A stretch of DNA of 40,481 nt, taken from NCBI GenBank assembly GCA_964407165.1, contig CAYOUJ010000018.1, positions 1-40,481 on the forward strand, written 5' to 3'. The stretch's first letter is position 1, and every line of letters begins with the position of its first letter. Both the position numbers and the translations under genes were made by a program. Positions 1 through 7,991 of the stretch are shown here, one piece after another. Origin of the DNA: CAZPKH01 sp964407165. Its GTDB lineage: Bacteria > Bacteroidota > Bacteroidia > Bacteroidales > Muribaculaceae. Below the pieces are notes generated by a model. The model saw only the letters and a program-made list of their open reading frames with translations, had not been told where the DNA came from and ran no database searches.

Positions 1-10
1 CGGCCGGAGC

Positions 11-36
11 GGGGCACGAGGGCGCCGCCCCACTCC
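11..36. repeat. GC-rich palindromic repeat, copy 1
   Basis: This 26-base stretch matches 4428-4453 at 24 of 26 positions; the shared centre reads CGAGGGCGCCGCCCC. It folds on itself, GGGGC at 11-15 pairing with GCCCC at 27-31, with GGAG (6-9) and CTCC (33-36) continuing the stem across one mismatch. No gene is visible in 1-126 apart from the terminator of the tRNA. The second copy lies inside the first tolC-like gene. Confidence 0.6.
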
Positions 37-83
37 ATACTTGAGGTGCGGGCGTGGAGGCGCCCTTCTGATTATGGGCTGAC

Positions 84-119
84 AAAAATAACCGGCCGGG
101 GGACGGAGTCCTCGGCCGG
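84..119 (-). terminator. Rho-independent terminator of tRNA-Glu
   Basis: Read on the minus strand, CCGGCCG (119-113) pairs with CGGCCGG (98-92) across a 14-base loop and is followed by TTATTTTTG. It begins 8 bases past the tRNA 3' end, as expected for a single-tRNA transcript. Confidence 0.7.
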
Positions 120-126
120 GGTGGTG

Positions 127-199
127 TAGCGAGTCCGGGATTCGAACCCGAGTCTCCGCCTTGAGAGGGCGGCGTGCTAGGCCTCTACACTAATTCGCC
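127..199 (-). tRNA. tRNA-Glu, anticodon CUC
   Basis: A 73-base cloverleaf without an encoded CCA. The anticodon stem CCGCC/GGCGG closes the loop CTCTCAA, giving anticodon CUC for GAG codons. The T arm carries GGGTTCGAATCCC and the D stem is GTGT/GCAC. The acceptor GGCGAAT/ACTCGCT is imperfect, with a G1-U72 wobble and an A6-C67 mismatch; the discriminator base is A. The 5' leader holds TGTAGCGA (206-213 on the opposite strand), which could pair perfectly with the tRNA 3' end (125-132) and compete with the normal acceptor. The gene is alone, with its own promoter and terminator. Confidence 0.93.
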
Positions 200-243
200 A
201 AGCGTTCGCTACATCAGAGCGGAAATACCGCTGATTTGCGTTG

Positions 244-275
244 CAAAGGTACGACAAGTTTTTGGACTGTGCAAG
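244..275 (-). promoter_or_regulatory. Promoter of tRNA-Glu
   Basis: On the minus strand TACCTTTG (251-244) matches the Bacteroidetes -7 box, with CTTG (275-272) 20 bases upstream as the -33 element. It lies about 45 bases upstream of the mature tRNA 5' end. Confidence 0.65.
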
Positions 276-310
276 CTTTTTCGCAAAAATTTTCCCCAAA
301 AATTTTGTCG

Positions 311-385
311 CATACAGAAACACAGAAAACAAAAGAAACTATTTTAATTTAATCGATTGATTTATAGTTCATTTGTTTCTGTATG
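311..385. repeat. 11-bp inverted repeat after the MFS gene
   Basis: CATACAGAAAC (311-321) and GTTTCTGTATG (375-385) are exact inverted copies separated by 53 AT-rich bases, directly beyond the stop of the minus-strand MFS gene. It may end that operon, but the loop is long. The right arm belongs to an 18-base sequence found again at 13110-13127. Confidence 0.4.
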
Positions 386-387
386 AG

Positions 388-2004
388 TTATTTTCTGCGC
401 GAGACGAGGCGGAGGTAGGCCTCGGGGCGGCGGACGGTCTGGGAGATGTAGCTGCGCACGGACTTCCACCCGGGGATGTGCCAGTGGCGGTCACGGCGCA
501 GAGGGGTGTCGAACAGCAGCACGAGCAACATGACGGCCAGGCAGACGTAGATGACGATGCCGTAGATCTGCTTGACGGTGCTGACCTGCAGCGAGGCCAT
601 GACCGACGAGATGTCGGGCATGCCGTGGGCGGTGGCGCGCACGGCGTCGACGTATCCGGCGTAGCGGGCGATGTTGTCGGCCATGAAGTAGCGTATGCCG
701 AAGCTGAAGACGGCGGCGCCGACAATGGCTGCGAGCACCATGTTGAGGGAGTGGAACACGGCAAGGCTCTGGAAGAAGGTCATCAGCTGGGAGACGCATC
801 GCACGGCGTAAAGTATTGTGGCCGTGAGCAGAGTGTATGAGAATCCGCGGAGGAACATGGGCACCCACATCTGCCACAGGGCCATGTTGGGGGCCATGCG
901 CAAGTACATGTAGATGCAGTAGAGGGCGAAGACGCCCAAGGAGATGGCGATGAGCCGCACGAACCCTAACTGCAGTTTGACGAGCCAGAGCAGGGCGAAG
1001 AGGGCTGCGGCGACCACGCCGATGAACTGCGGCAGGGCGAGAATGAGCCGCGGGTAGTGGTGCCACCCGGGGCCGGCCTCGAAGAACACCTCCTCGAGCA
1101 CGTGCTCCGTGGCCATGAAGGCGCCGACGATGAGTATGAACACGAGGATGAGCCACAGCGAGGGGTTGCGGACAATGTGCGGCTCGATGTAGGGGTGGCG
1201 TATGAAGTGCATGCGCCACAGGGCGAGGCCGAGGGTGACGGCCGTGGAGGCTGACAGGTCGCAGATGACCGTGGAGTGCCACCAGTCGTAGAACTCGCCG
1301 TAGGTGAAGATGAACGCCAGCTGCATCACCACGGCTATCCACAGCACGGCGCCGAGCCAGTCGATGGCCAGCAGCGGCATCTTGGGCATAAAGCGGAAGT
1401 GGCGCGTGCAGACAAAGAGCCAGAGCATGTTGAAGAGCATGATGCCTATCATCAGCCACGGCATGTATTGCCACGTGGCAACGTAGCAGAGGTATACGGC
1501 GAGCACCTCTCCGGCGATCATGCCGAAGAGTATGAAGATGTTGAGGATGGGGAAGAACACGCGGAAGTCGCGCTTGGGGGTCATCCACAGCTGTATGTTT
1601 GACATGCACTCGAAGGTGCCCTGCAGCTTGAAGTAGCCCAACATCAGGCAGACGAACCACAGCGCCGGCAGGCACTGCCAGGCCACGAGGGCGAGCAGGT
1701 CGCACACCACCACGCCGCCGGCGGAGAAGAGGAGCAGCGAGCGGTTGGTGAAGCGGAACTTGGTGCGGAAGAGTATGGGGAATGTGAACGCCATGCCGCA
1801 GAGGGTGGCGTAGAGGCACATCATCACGTCCTCGCGCATCAGGTCGAGTTCGCCCATCATGTGTGCCAGGGAGCCGACGTACACGCCTGCGCTGAGCTGG
1901 AACGTGGCGGCGAGGTATACGTACAGCCAGGGACGGATGCACCGGGGCACCCAGTCCTTGAACATGGGCATCGAGAACCCTTGGGGCGGTTGGTTAGCAG
2001 CCAT
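388..2004 (-). CDS. MFS drug efflux permease, EmrB/DHA2-like
   Basis: An inner-membrane transporter of 538 residues made almost entirely of hydrophobic segments. It is probably the proton-driven pump of a tripartite efflux system that works with the HlyD adaptor and TolC channel encoded just upstream on the same strand. The size and the HlyD-MFS order fit the 14-helix DHA2 class; the sequence is divergent, so the subfamily is an inference. The start at 2004 (MAANQPPQGF) lies 12 bases after the HlyD stop, supporting translation from one mRNA. It is the last gene of the operon. The substrate cannot be read from the sequence; drugs, bile salts or fatty acids are all possible. Confidence 0.8.
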   Translation of the reverse strand: MAANQPPQGFSMPMFKDWVPRCIRPWLYVYLAATFQLSAGVYVGSLAHMMGELDLMREDVMMCLYATLCGMAFTFPILFRTKFRFTNRSLLLFSAGGVVVCDLLALVAWQCLPALWFVCLMLGYFKLQGTFECMSNIQLWMTPKRDFRVFFPILNIFILFGMIAGEVLAVYLCYVATWQYMPWLMIGIMLFNMLWLFVCTRHFRFMPKMPLLAIDWLGAVLWIAVVMQLAFIFTYGEFYDWWHSTVICDLSASTAVTLGLALWRMHFIRHPYIEPHIVRNPSLWLILVFILIVGAFMATEHVLEEVFFEAGPGWHHYPRLILALPQFIGVVAAALFALLWLVKLQLGFVRLIAISLGVFALYCIYMYLRMAPNMALWQMWVPMFLRGFSYTLLTATILYAVRCVSQLMTFFQSLAVFHSLNMVLAAIVGAAVFSFGIRYFMADNIARYAGYVDAVRATAHGMPDISSVMASLQVSTVKQIYGIVIYVCLAVMLLVLLFDTPLRRDRHWHIPGWKSVRSYISQTVRRPEAYLRLVSRRK

Positions 2005-2016
2005 TGAGCGTGCGGG

Positions 2017-3051
2017 TTAGTATTTGACTTCGCACTCGACCGACATGCCGGCGCTCATGCGGGCAAAGACATCGGGGGCCGACTCCGGCAGCAGGCGTAT
2101 GCGCACGGGTATGCGCTGCTCCACCTTGACGAAGTTGCCCGTGGTGTTGTCGGTCGGTATGAGCGACACAGCCGAGCCGGTGGCGTCGGAGATGCTCTGC
2201 ACCACGCCCATTATGCGGCTGTCGGGCACGGCGTCGACGTGTATCTGCACCGAGTCGCCGACGTTGATGTGGTGGAGCTGTTTCTCGCGGTAGTTGGCAA
2301 TGATCCACTTGTCGGAGGAGTCGACGATGTCCACCAACGTCTGGCCGGGCATGATAAGCTGTCCGACGTTGATGTCCTTGCGGCCGAGGACGCCGTCGCA
2401 CGGGGCGAGGATGACGGTGTAAGATAGGTTTAGGCGGGCGAGGTCGAGCTGCGCCTGTGCCACGTTGACGCCGGCGTCGCCCTGGCTGAGGCGCTGCGAC
2501 TGCTCGTTGCGCACCAGGGCCGTGCTCTGGCGGCTGCGCACGAGCTGCTCGTGGCGGGCCTGGGCGGCGAGGTAGGCGGTGTGCACATTGTCATACTGCT
2601 GCTGCGTCACGGCGTTGCGCTCGAGCAGCCGGCGGTAGCGCTCATCCTCTGTGCGGGCGTTGTCAAGGTTGACCTTGCTCTCGGCGATGGCGGCCTCGCT
2701 CACGGCGATGTTGCTCGAGGTGGTGGCCACGCCGATGTCGGAGGCGCTGCGTCCCACGCGGGCGTTGGCCAGCGCGCTCTCAGCCTGCGCCACCTGCAGT
2801 CGGAACTCCGAGTCTTCTATAATGATTAATGTGTCGCCCTTGTGCACGGGGGTGTATTCGTCGAAGCGTATCTCTTTGATGAACCCCTCGACGCGGGAGT
2901 TGACGGGGGTGATGTGCTGGTGGACGTAGGCGTTGTCGGTAAACTCTACGTTGCCCAGGTGCAGGAATCGGCAGACTACGTATGTCAGGCCGCCGAGCAG
3001 GAGCAGGACTACGATTATGTTCCAGATGCGGACTTTGGCTTTGCGGTTCAT
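2017..3051 (-). CDS. HlyD/EmrA-type periplasmic adaptor
   Basis: A membrane-fusion protein of 344 residues that would bridge the MFS pump and the TolC channel. Residues about 9-28 form one N-terminal membrane anchor. The lipoyl-like half-motif follows near residue 40 (NAYVHQHITPVNSRVEGFI), then a long alanine-, glutamate- and glutamine-rich coiled-coil hairpin (about 80-190), the second lipoyl half (ILAPCDGVLGRKDINVGQL) and a beta-barrel domain. TDNAYV is typical of EmrA-type adaptors. Upstream, 119 bases of tandem repeats separate it from the tolC-like gene, an unusually large gap for a gene pair that must be made together. Confidence 0.88.
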   Translation of the reverse strand: MNRKAKVRIWNIIVVLLLLGGLTYVVCRFLHLGNVEFTDNAYVHQHITPVNSRVEGFIKEIRFDEYTPVHKGDTLIIIEDSEFRLQVAQAESALANARVGRSASDIGVATTSSNIAVSEAAIAESKVNLDNARTEDERYRRLLERNAVTQQQYDNVHTAYLAAQARHEQLVRSRQSTALVRNEQSQRLSQGDAGVNVAQAQLDLARLNLSYTVILAPCDGVLGRKDINVGQLIMPGQTLVDIVDSSDKWIIANYREKQLHHINVGDSVQIHVDAVPDSRIMGVVQSISDATGSAVSLIPTDNTTGNFVKVEQRIPVRIRLLPESAPDVFARMSAGMSVECEVKY

Positions 3052-3059
3052 TATCGGGT

Positions 3060-3140
3060 AAGGAATTTAGGGAGCTTAAGGAATTTAAGGAGAGTAAGGA
3101 ATTTAAGGAGAGTAAGGAATTTAAGGAAAGTAAGGAGAGC
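3060..3140 (+). repeat. 18-bp tandem repeat, 4.5 copies
   Basis: Units begin at 3060, 3078, 3096 and 3114 with a half unit at 3132; the consensus is AAGGAATTTAAGGAGAGT. The second and third copies are identical. The array fills the spacer between the tolC-like and hlyD genes. The AAGGAATTT word recurs in the spacers at 16148-16192 (inverted) and 30157-30200. Confidence 0.9.
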
Positions 3141-3148
3141 GACAAAAA

Positions 3149-3175
3149 CTTATAAGTTATAAGTTATAAGTTAGA
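3149..3175 (+). repeat. TTATAAG heptad array
   Basis: Roughly three copies of TTATAAG at seven-base spacing run into the stop codon of the minus-strand tolC-like gene. The word resembles the inverted ends of the cassette at 18782-19213. Confidence 0.65.
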
Positions 3176-4496
3176 GGGTGCCGGCGGCGTATTGCAGGCG
3201 GTATTTGCAGAAGAGGAGGGCTGTGCGGGCGTTCTCGAGGTCGAGCTCGGCGGAGAGGCGCACGTTGGCGGCGTCGACCATGTCGGTGATCAGCGCCATG
3301 CCGTTCTCAAAGCGTTCGGCGACGATGTCATAGTTCTGCAGGGCCAGCTCGAGGCTCTTCTGGCGCGTGCGCAGTTCGCTGAGGCAGGTGAGGTAGCGCT
3401 CGTAAGCGGCCTCGATGTTGTCGGTGACCTGTTCGTGGGCCACCTCCTCCGCCTCGAGGCTGCTATAGACGGCGGCCCTGGCCTGACGTATGCGCCGCGG
3501 GGCGGTCCAGAGGGATGACAGGTTGTAGCTCACGTTGACGCCGAAGCCCCAGTACATGATGTTCTTGTCGAGTATGGGCACCTCGGTGGTGATGGGTCCC
3601 TCGAAGCGGCCGTAGACAAAGCCGGAGATGACCGGCAGGCGCTCGGCCTTTGCAAGCCGGTAGGCGCTGCGGCTGATGTCGCTGCCCAGGGCGGCCTTGC
3701 GCAGAGCCGGGCTGTGCTCGGCGGCAAACAGGCGCCACGTGGCAGGTGCGGGGATCGCCTCGTCGGGGTCGGCAGGAGTGATGTCGGCGATGAAGACTGT
3801 GGCGTCGGGGTCGAAGCTTAGGGCGTTGGCCAGCCGGTAGTTGGTCACGGCCACGGCCTCGTCGTTGGCGTCGATCTGCAGTTTTATATTCTCAACCTGC
3901 AGCTCGTAGCGGGTGATGTCGCTGAGCAGCACCACCCCTTCGTCGAAGCGGGCGCGCATGTTGTCGAGCACCTGGTTGGCCAGGGTGAGGTTCTCCGAGA
4001 GCACGCGGGTGCGGTTGGCCAGCAGGTGCAGGTCGATCAACTGTCCCAACAGGGCGAAGCGCACCTCCTGTCGGCCGCTGACCACGTTAAGTTCAGCCAT
4101 GTAGCGCTTCAGCTCGGCCATGCGTATGCCCTCTGTGATGGCGCCGCCGCTGTAGATGATCTCGGCGGCATCAATGGCGAAGTTATTTGTAAAGTGAGGG
4201 TTGCGGACACCCATGCCGTCGGAGAAGTCGCGGTCGGTGACGTACCCGTTGCCCAGGAAGCCGACGGAGAGGGAGGCGGTGACCGACGGCAGCCGCGACG
4301 CCTTGGCGACGTCGACGGCGGCGTCGGCCTCGTCGACGAGCAATCGCTGCAGGCGCACCTCACGGCTGCCGGAGTCGATGAGGCAGAACAGGGCCTCGGG
4401 GGTTAAGGTGTACACGTTGCCGTCTGCGGGGCGCGAGGGCGCCGCCCCGCTCCAGGCGGCGAGCGTCAATGTGACAAATATAAGCAATCGATACAT
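3171..4496 (-). CDS. TolC family outer-membrane channel 1
   Basis: A 441-residue outer-membrane efflux protein, first gene of the TolC-HlyD-MFS operon. A signal peptide (MYRLLIFVTLTLAAW) is followed by two similar halves rich in long helices; the phrases IIYSGGAITEGI and VNVSYNLSSLW are the kind seen in TolC beta-strand regions. The residues just after the signal peptide (SGAAPSRPADG) are encoded by a GC-rich palindromic repeat (4426-4453) also present at 11-36, so the start of the mature protein appears repeat-derived. The leader is long, about 215 bases from the predicted promoter at 4718-4748. Confidence 0.85.
   Translation of the reverse strand: MYRLLIFVTLTLAAWSGAAPSRPADGNVYTLTPEALFCLIDSGSREVRLQRLLVDEADAAVDVAKASRLPSVTASLSVGFLGNGYVTDRDFSDGMGVRNPHFTNNFAIDAAEIIYSGGAITEGIRMAELKRYMAELNVVSGRQEVRFALLGQLIDLHLLANRTRVLSENLTLANQVLDNMRARFDEGVVLLSDITRYELQVENIKLQIDANDEAVAVTNYRLANALSFDPDATVFIADITPADPDEAIPAPATWRLFAAEHSPALRKAALGSDISRSAYRLAKAERLPVISGFVYGRFEGPITTEVPILDKNIMYWGFGVNVSYNLSSLWTAPRRIRQARAAVYSSLEAEEVAHEQVTDNIEAAYERYLTCLSELRTRQKSLELALQNYDIVAERFENGMALITDMVDAANVRLSAELDLENARTALLFCKYRLQYAAGTL
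4426..4453. repeat. GC-rich palindromic repeat, copy 2, inside tolC gene
   Basis: This matches the window start (11-36) at 24 of 26 bases and forms a hairpin with arms GCGGGGC and GCCCCGC. It keeps the tolC frame open and encodes the junction between signal peptide and mature protein. A 12-base part (GCGCGAGGGCGC) is shared with the arms of the larger element at 19795-19929. Confidence 0.65.
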
Positions 4497-4500
4497 ATAT

Positions 4501-4535
4501 ATAATTATGTGTATTGTATATAATTATGTGTATTG
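4501..4535. repeat. 16-bp direct repeat in the tolC leader
   Basis: ATAATTATGTGTATTG occurs at 4501-4516 and exactly again at 4520-4535, a 19-base period. It lies immediately before the minus-strand tolC-like start codon, in the 5' leader. It could be a regulator site or a translation-control element; no protein can be assigned. Confidence 0.6.
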
Positions 4536-4717
4536 GTTTCAATCACAGGCGGGTGTCACACACGGGCACAAAAATAATAGTCAGCCCGCAGTGACAGTGG
4601 CCACCAAGTGGAGGCGAACTGTTTTGACGGGAGACTATCAAAAATTATACGATCGCTCGTTATGTCGGAGGTCGGGGGACGTTGGCCGTTTGTCGGTGAA
4701 ATCCCCTAAAACGTCGG

Positions 4718-4748
4718 CAAAGGTAGGCATTTTTTCGCAAACAGCAAA
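4718..4748 (-). promoter_or_regulatory. Promoter of efflux operon 1
   Basis: On the minus strand TTTG (4748-4745), 19 bases, TACCTTTG (4725-4718) is a perfect Bacteroidetes promoter pointing to the tolC-like gene. The implied leader of about 215 bases (4497-4711) has no ORF worth calling. The site sits just upstream of the menD promoter on the other strand. Confidence 0.6.
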
Positions 4749-4764
4749 ATTTTGCGTAACTTTG
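4733..4764 (+). promoter_or_regulatory. Promoter of menD
   Basis: TAACTTTG at 4757-4764 is the -7 box, with a weak TTTC at 4733-4736 as -33 element (20-base spacing). The menD ATG is only 5 bases beyond the box, so transcription should begin at or almost at the start codon. Confidence 0.55.
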
Positions 4765-4769
4765 CGCCG

Positions 4770-6356
4770 ATGGAAATGCCCGACAAATATGGAGCGATAG
4801 CCCTGGCGCATTGGCTCAAGGCCTACGGCATCAGGCGAGTAGTGGTGTCGCCGGGGAGCCGAAACGCGCCCATAGTCACAGCGTTGGCGCGCACGGGGGG
4901 GTATGAGATGTTCACCGTCATCGACGAGCGCCAGGCGGCGTTCATGGCCCTGGGAATGGACAGGGCTGCTTTGATCTGCACATCCGGCACTGCATTGCTC
5001 AACTATGCCCCGGCACTTGCCGAGGCAAAGTACAGCGGCATACCTCTAATTGCCATCACAGCAGACCGGCCACGGCGCCTGATCGATGTCGACGAGCCGC
5101 AGACGCTCCCCCAGCCGGGTCTGCTCAGCGGTGTGACAAAATGCACCGTCGACCTCCCCGATGCCCCTGCCTGCTGTCCTCCCGTGACGGCACGATATAT
5201 CGACCGGCAGATACAGCGTGCCATCAGAGCCGCTTTGGACCCTCTGCAAGGGCCCGTTCATATCAATGTGCAGCTCGAGGAGCCTTTGTCGGAAACCGTA
5301 GAGATAGACAAGGCCAAATTTTTTACCGGCAAAGGGATTGGCAGACCTTGTGAAAGGCAAATTGACGAATGGGAGACGCAAGACCTTGTCAAGGCCGTCA
5401 ACAACGCGCAACGGGTCTTGATAGTGTCATCGTTCCGCGGCTGGAACGACGATCTATGCTTCGAAGACTTCAACGGACTCAACCAAGTGGCCATCGTTGC
5501 GCAGCCTGTGACGGCCATACACACAGATGAGGCCGGAAAAAATCTGGTGGATCCCTTCGACTTGCTTCAGACACCCCCGCCGTCACTTTATCCACAGATA
5601 GTCATAACCGTCGGGGCATCAATAGTGTCACGCAAGCTGCGCCAGTGGATACGCGCCTCCGGCGCCGAGCACTGGGCAGTCACCTCTGCCGATTATCTGC
5701 CCGACACCTTCGGCACGCTCACCAGGGCAATCCCGTCATTGAAGCTCGACGGGCTCAGGTCAGCCGACTGCATCCCATACGCCGACGCCCTCAACTCGCT
5801 GCCTCGCACCGGCCAGCCCGACCCCGTGATGAAAGCCATTGTCGACTTTGTCGCCAAATATGGCGAGATATGCGAAGAAGGAACAGCCCTTGAAATCAGC
5901 AATGGCCAGACCTTGCGCCGTGTGCTCACATGCCCGCTCGAGTGCATGGTGAACATCAATTGCAACCGCGGTGTCAGCGGCATAGAAGGCTCTACCTCCA
6001 CAGCCATCGGGCGGCAATACCGACAGTCTGAATATATTATATTGCTCATCACCGGCGACATGTCGTTTGCCTACGACATAGGCGCGCTGAGCAACCCGTA
6101 TATCACCCCGAGGCTCAAGATAGTCGTCGTCAACAACGGCGGTGGGGCCATCTTCCGGCAAGTCGAGTCGACGCGCGAGCTGCCGGAGCTAAAGCGCTTC
6201 TTCGACGTCAAGCCCGTGATGCCCCTGCGGCAGCTGGCCGACGCCTACGGCTTCCGCTACTTCGAGGCCTCCGACATTGCATCTCTCGAGGACGCCCTCC
6301 CCGCCTTCTATGACGAGGGCGAGCGCCCCTGCATCCTCAACTACATAGAACTATAA
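4770..6356 (+). CDS. menD: MenD, SEPHCHC synthase (menaquinone pathway)
   Basis: This thiamine-diphosphate enzyme joins 2-oxoglutarate and isochorismate to make SEPHCHC in menaquinone biosynthesis; it is cytosolic. Visible features: VVVSPGSRNAPI near the N-terminus, the DERQAAF segment with the catalytic cofactor-contacting Glu, SGTALLNYAPAL, ITADRP, NRGVSGIEGSTSTAIG and the diphosphate-binding GDMSFAYDIGAL. The length (528 residues) is normal for the family. I chose ATG 4770 (MEMPDKYGA): the alternative TTG at 4752 lies upstream of the predicted promoter box, so it cannot be transcribed from it. No other men genes are nearby. The next gene begins 16 bases after the stop, suggesting co-transcription. 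Confidence 0.95.
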   Translation: MEMPDKYGAIALAHWLKAYGIRRVVVSPGSRNAPIVTALARTGGYEMFTVIDERQAAFMALGMDRAALICTSGTALLNYAPALAEAKYSGIPLIAITADRPRRLIDVDEPQTLPQPGLLSGVTKCTVDLPDAPACCPPVTARYIDRQIQRAIRAALDPLQGPVHINVQLEEPLSETVEIDKAKFFTGKGIGRPCERQIDEWETQDLVKAVNNAQRVLIVSSFRGWNDDLCFEDFNGLNQVAIVAQPVTAIHTDEAGKNLVDPFDLLQTPPPSLYPQIVITVGASIVSRKLRQWIRASGAEHWAVTSADYLPDTFGTLTRAIPSLKLDGLRSADCIPYADALNSLPRTGQPDPVMKAIVDFVAKYGEICEEGTALEISNGQTLRRVLTCPLECMVNINCNRGVSGIEGSTSTAIGRQYRQSEYIILLITGDMSFAYDIGALSNPYITPRLKIVVVNNGGGAIFRQVESTRELPELKRFFDVKPVMPLRQLADAYGFRYFEASDIASLEDALPAFYDEGERPCILNYIEL

Positions 6357-6372
6357 CTAAAAAGTAAACAGA

Positions 6373-7032
6373 ATGAAAAAAGCATTTATGGCCGTGATGG
6401 CCGCAGCACTCCTCGCCGGCATGACCGCATGCAACGGCTCCATGTCATCCCTCGGCTCGGGCTACACCTCCGGCACCTCCACCACCCCCCCCGGCAGCGG
6501 CTCATCCACGGGCAACCTCCTGGGCAGCCTGCTGAGCACCATCGTCGGCAACGCCACCCCCATCTCCACCTCCACCCTCGTGGGCACCTGGAACTATGTC
6601 AGCCCCGAGGTGCGCTTCGAGAGCGACAGCTACCTGGCCAAGGCCGGCGGCGAGGTCGGCGCAGCCTCCATCGAGGAGAAGCTCGTCAGCGTCTACTCTG
6701 CCATCGGCATCAAGCAGGGCTCGTGCAGCTACACCTTCAGCGAAGACGGCTCCATAACCATGAAGATGGGCAAGATACCCGTCAGCGGCACCTACACCCT
6801 CGACGCCTCTTCCAACACCCTCACCATCAAGACCTCCCTCGGCAAGACCATCACCGCTAAGGTATACTACAGCCTGGGCAACCTCGTCGTGCTCTACGAC
6901 GCCGAAAAGATGCTCTCCATGGTCCAGACCATCTCCACCTTCACCGGCTCCAAGAGCACCACGCTGAGCACCCTCAACTCCCTGCTGAGCAACTACGACG
7001 GCATGCTCATGGGCATGAACATGTCAAAATAG
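6373..7032 (+). CDS. DUF4923 lipocalin-like lipoprotein
   Basis: A 219-residue predicted lipoprotein. Residues 1-20 are a signal peptide ending in a lipobox (MTAC, Cys20). A serine-, glycine- and threonine-rich linker spans about 21-60. From about 68 comes a beta-rich domain starting LVGTWNYVSPEVRFES and containing YLAKAGGEVGAA, the pattern of the Bacteroidetes DUF4923 family, which is described as lipocalin-like. The ligand is unknown. It follows menD closely and ends before a bidirectional terminator. Confidence 0.75.
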   Translation: MKKAFMAVMAAALLAGMTACNGSMSSLGSGYTSGTSTTPPGSGSSTGNLLGSLLSTIVGNATPISTSTLVGTWNYVSPEVRFESDSYLAKAGGEVGAASIEEKLVSVYSAIGIKQGSCSYTFSEDGSITMKMGKIPVSGTYTLDASSNTLTIKTSLGKTITAKVYYSLGNLVVLYDAEKMLSMVQTISTFTGSKSTTLSTLNSLLSNYDGMLMGMNMSK

Positions 7033-7061
7033 CGAACAGCGAACAGCGAATAGCAAACAGC
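7033..7061 (+). repeat. GCGAACA heptad array
   Basis: About four units of GCGAACA/GCGAATA/GCAAACA at exact seven-base spacing start at the stop codon of the DUF4923 gene and run up to the terminator. Confidence 0.75.
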
Positions 7062-7100
7062 CGATAGCCTGTCGACAATCATCGATGGGCTATCGATTTT
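7062..7100. terminator. Terminator between convergent genes
   Basis: CGATAGCC (7062-7069) pairs exactly with GGCTATCG (7088-7095) and is followed by ATTTTTAT on the plus strand. It lies between the convergent DUF4923 and AraC genes. Confidence 0.6.
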
Positions 7101-7106
7101 TATCGG

Positions 7107-7985
7107 TTATATATTGGCCCGGTAGGCTTTCGGGCCGATGCCCGTCTGCTGCTTGAAATATTTCCCGAAGGCGCTCTGGGTCAGGAAGTTGAGGCTGTAG
7201 GCTATCTCCTTGATGCTGATGTCGGTGTTTTGCAGCATCATCTTGGCCTCGAGAAGCACGTACTCGTTGATCCAGTCGAGCGCGCCCTTGCCGCTGTAGT
7301 CCTTGACGGCGAATGACAGGTACTTGGGCGAGAGGCCCAGCCGGTCGGCGTAGAACTTGACGCTGCGCTCACGAGTGTGCCACGTCTTCAGCTCCCCTAT
7401 GAACTTGTCGAAAATCTGCTGGCTGCGGGTCTCCTCGCCGCCCTCAATCGTGTCGGCCATCGTGCTGTTTATGAGCGCAATGACCGTGTAGCAGTATGCC
7501 CGCACAAGCCCTTTGAGCGCCTCGTCGCGCTCCGGCACCTCCAAGCCGATGGTGTCGCGGAAGAGCGGATAGTAAGGCTGTACCATTTTCAGCATCGCCT
7601 CGCTGACGTGGTAGAGGGCTCGCCGACGCACGTGGAGGTAGGTGTCGGTGCGGTTGGCGAAGTCGATGTTGAGGGCGCTCAGATACGGCTCGGAGATGAG
7701 TATGGCATACGCATCGACATCGTCGGCGCGCGTGATGCATATCACGTCGCCGGAAAAAACCACCAATACGTCGCCGCGACGTGCCGTATATTCCTTGAGG
7801 TTGATGGTGCACGTGATTCTGCCGCCGACACACACGAAGACGGTGATGGCGTCGAGGCGGCAGGGGCGCTTGAAGGGGTCGAGAGCCTCCACTCGATTGG
7901 TGACTATCAGGTCGTTGCCGTAGCTGTGGACGCTGATGAGCCCGCGGCTGAGAAACTGCTCGATTGAGATGCTGTTAAACTCCAT
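7107..7985 (-). CDS. AraC family transcriptional regulator
   Basis: A 292-residue regulator with an N-terminal cupin-like sensing half (about 1-170) and a C-terminal AraC-type double helix-turn-helix (about 195-292). The first helix-turn-helix includes FYADRLGLSPKYLSFAVK and the second ISIKEIAYSLNFLTQSAFGKYF with the usual FKQQTGIGPKAYR ending. It is divergent from the TolC-HlyD-ABC2 operon and probably controls it, as is common for such pairs in Bacteroides-type genomes. A 9-bp inverted repeat (7992-8000 and 8057-8065) flanks the two promoters and is a candidate binding site, one half lying in this gene's own leader, which would suit autoregulation. The inducer is unknown. Confidence 0.9.
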   Translation of the reverse strand: MEFNSISIEQFLSRGLISVHSYGNDLIVTNRVEALDPFKRPCRLDAITVFVCVGGRITCTINLKEYTARRGDVLVVFSGDVICITRADDVDAYAILISEPYLSALNIDFANRTDTYLHVRRRALYHVSEAMLKMVQPYYPLFRDTIGLEVPERDEALKGLVRAYCYTVIALINSTMADTIEGGEETRSQQIFDKFIGELKTWHTRERSVKFYADRLGLSPKYLSFAVKDYSGKGALDWINEYVLLEAKMMLQNTDISIKEIAYSLNFLTQSAFGKYFKQQTGIGPKAYRANI

Positions 7986-7991
7986 GACTGG

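Noticed and set aside
491..1942. 483-codon ORF inside the MFS gene
   Set aside because: It overlaps the membrane transporter in another frame and consists mostly of Arg, His and Pro.
4752..4769. Upstream TTG start for menD
   Set aside because: It lies upstream of or within the predicted -7 box, so it would not be in the mRNA from that promoter.
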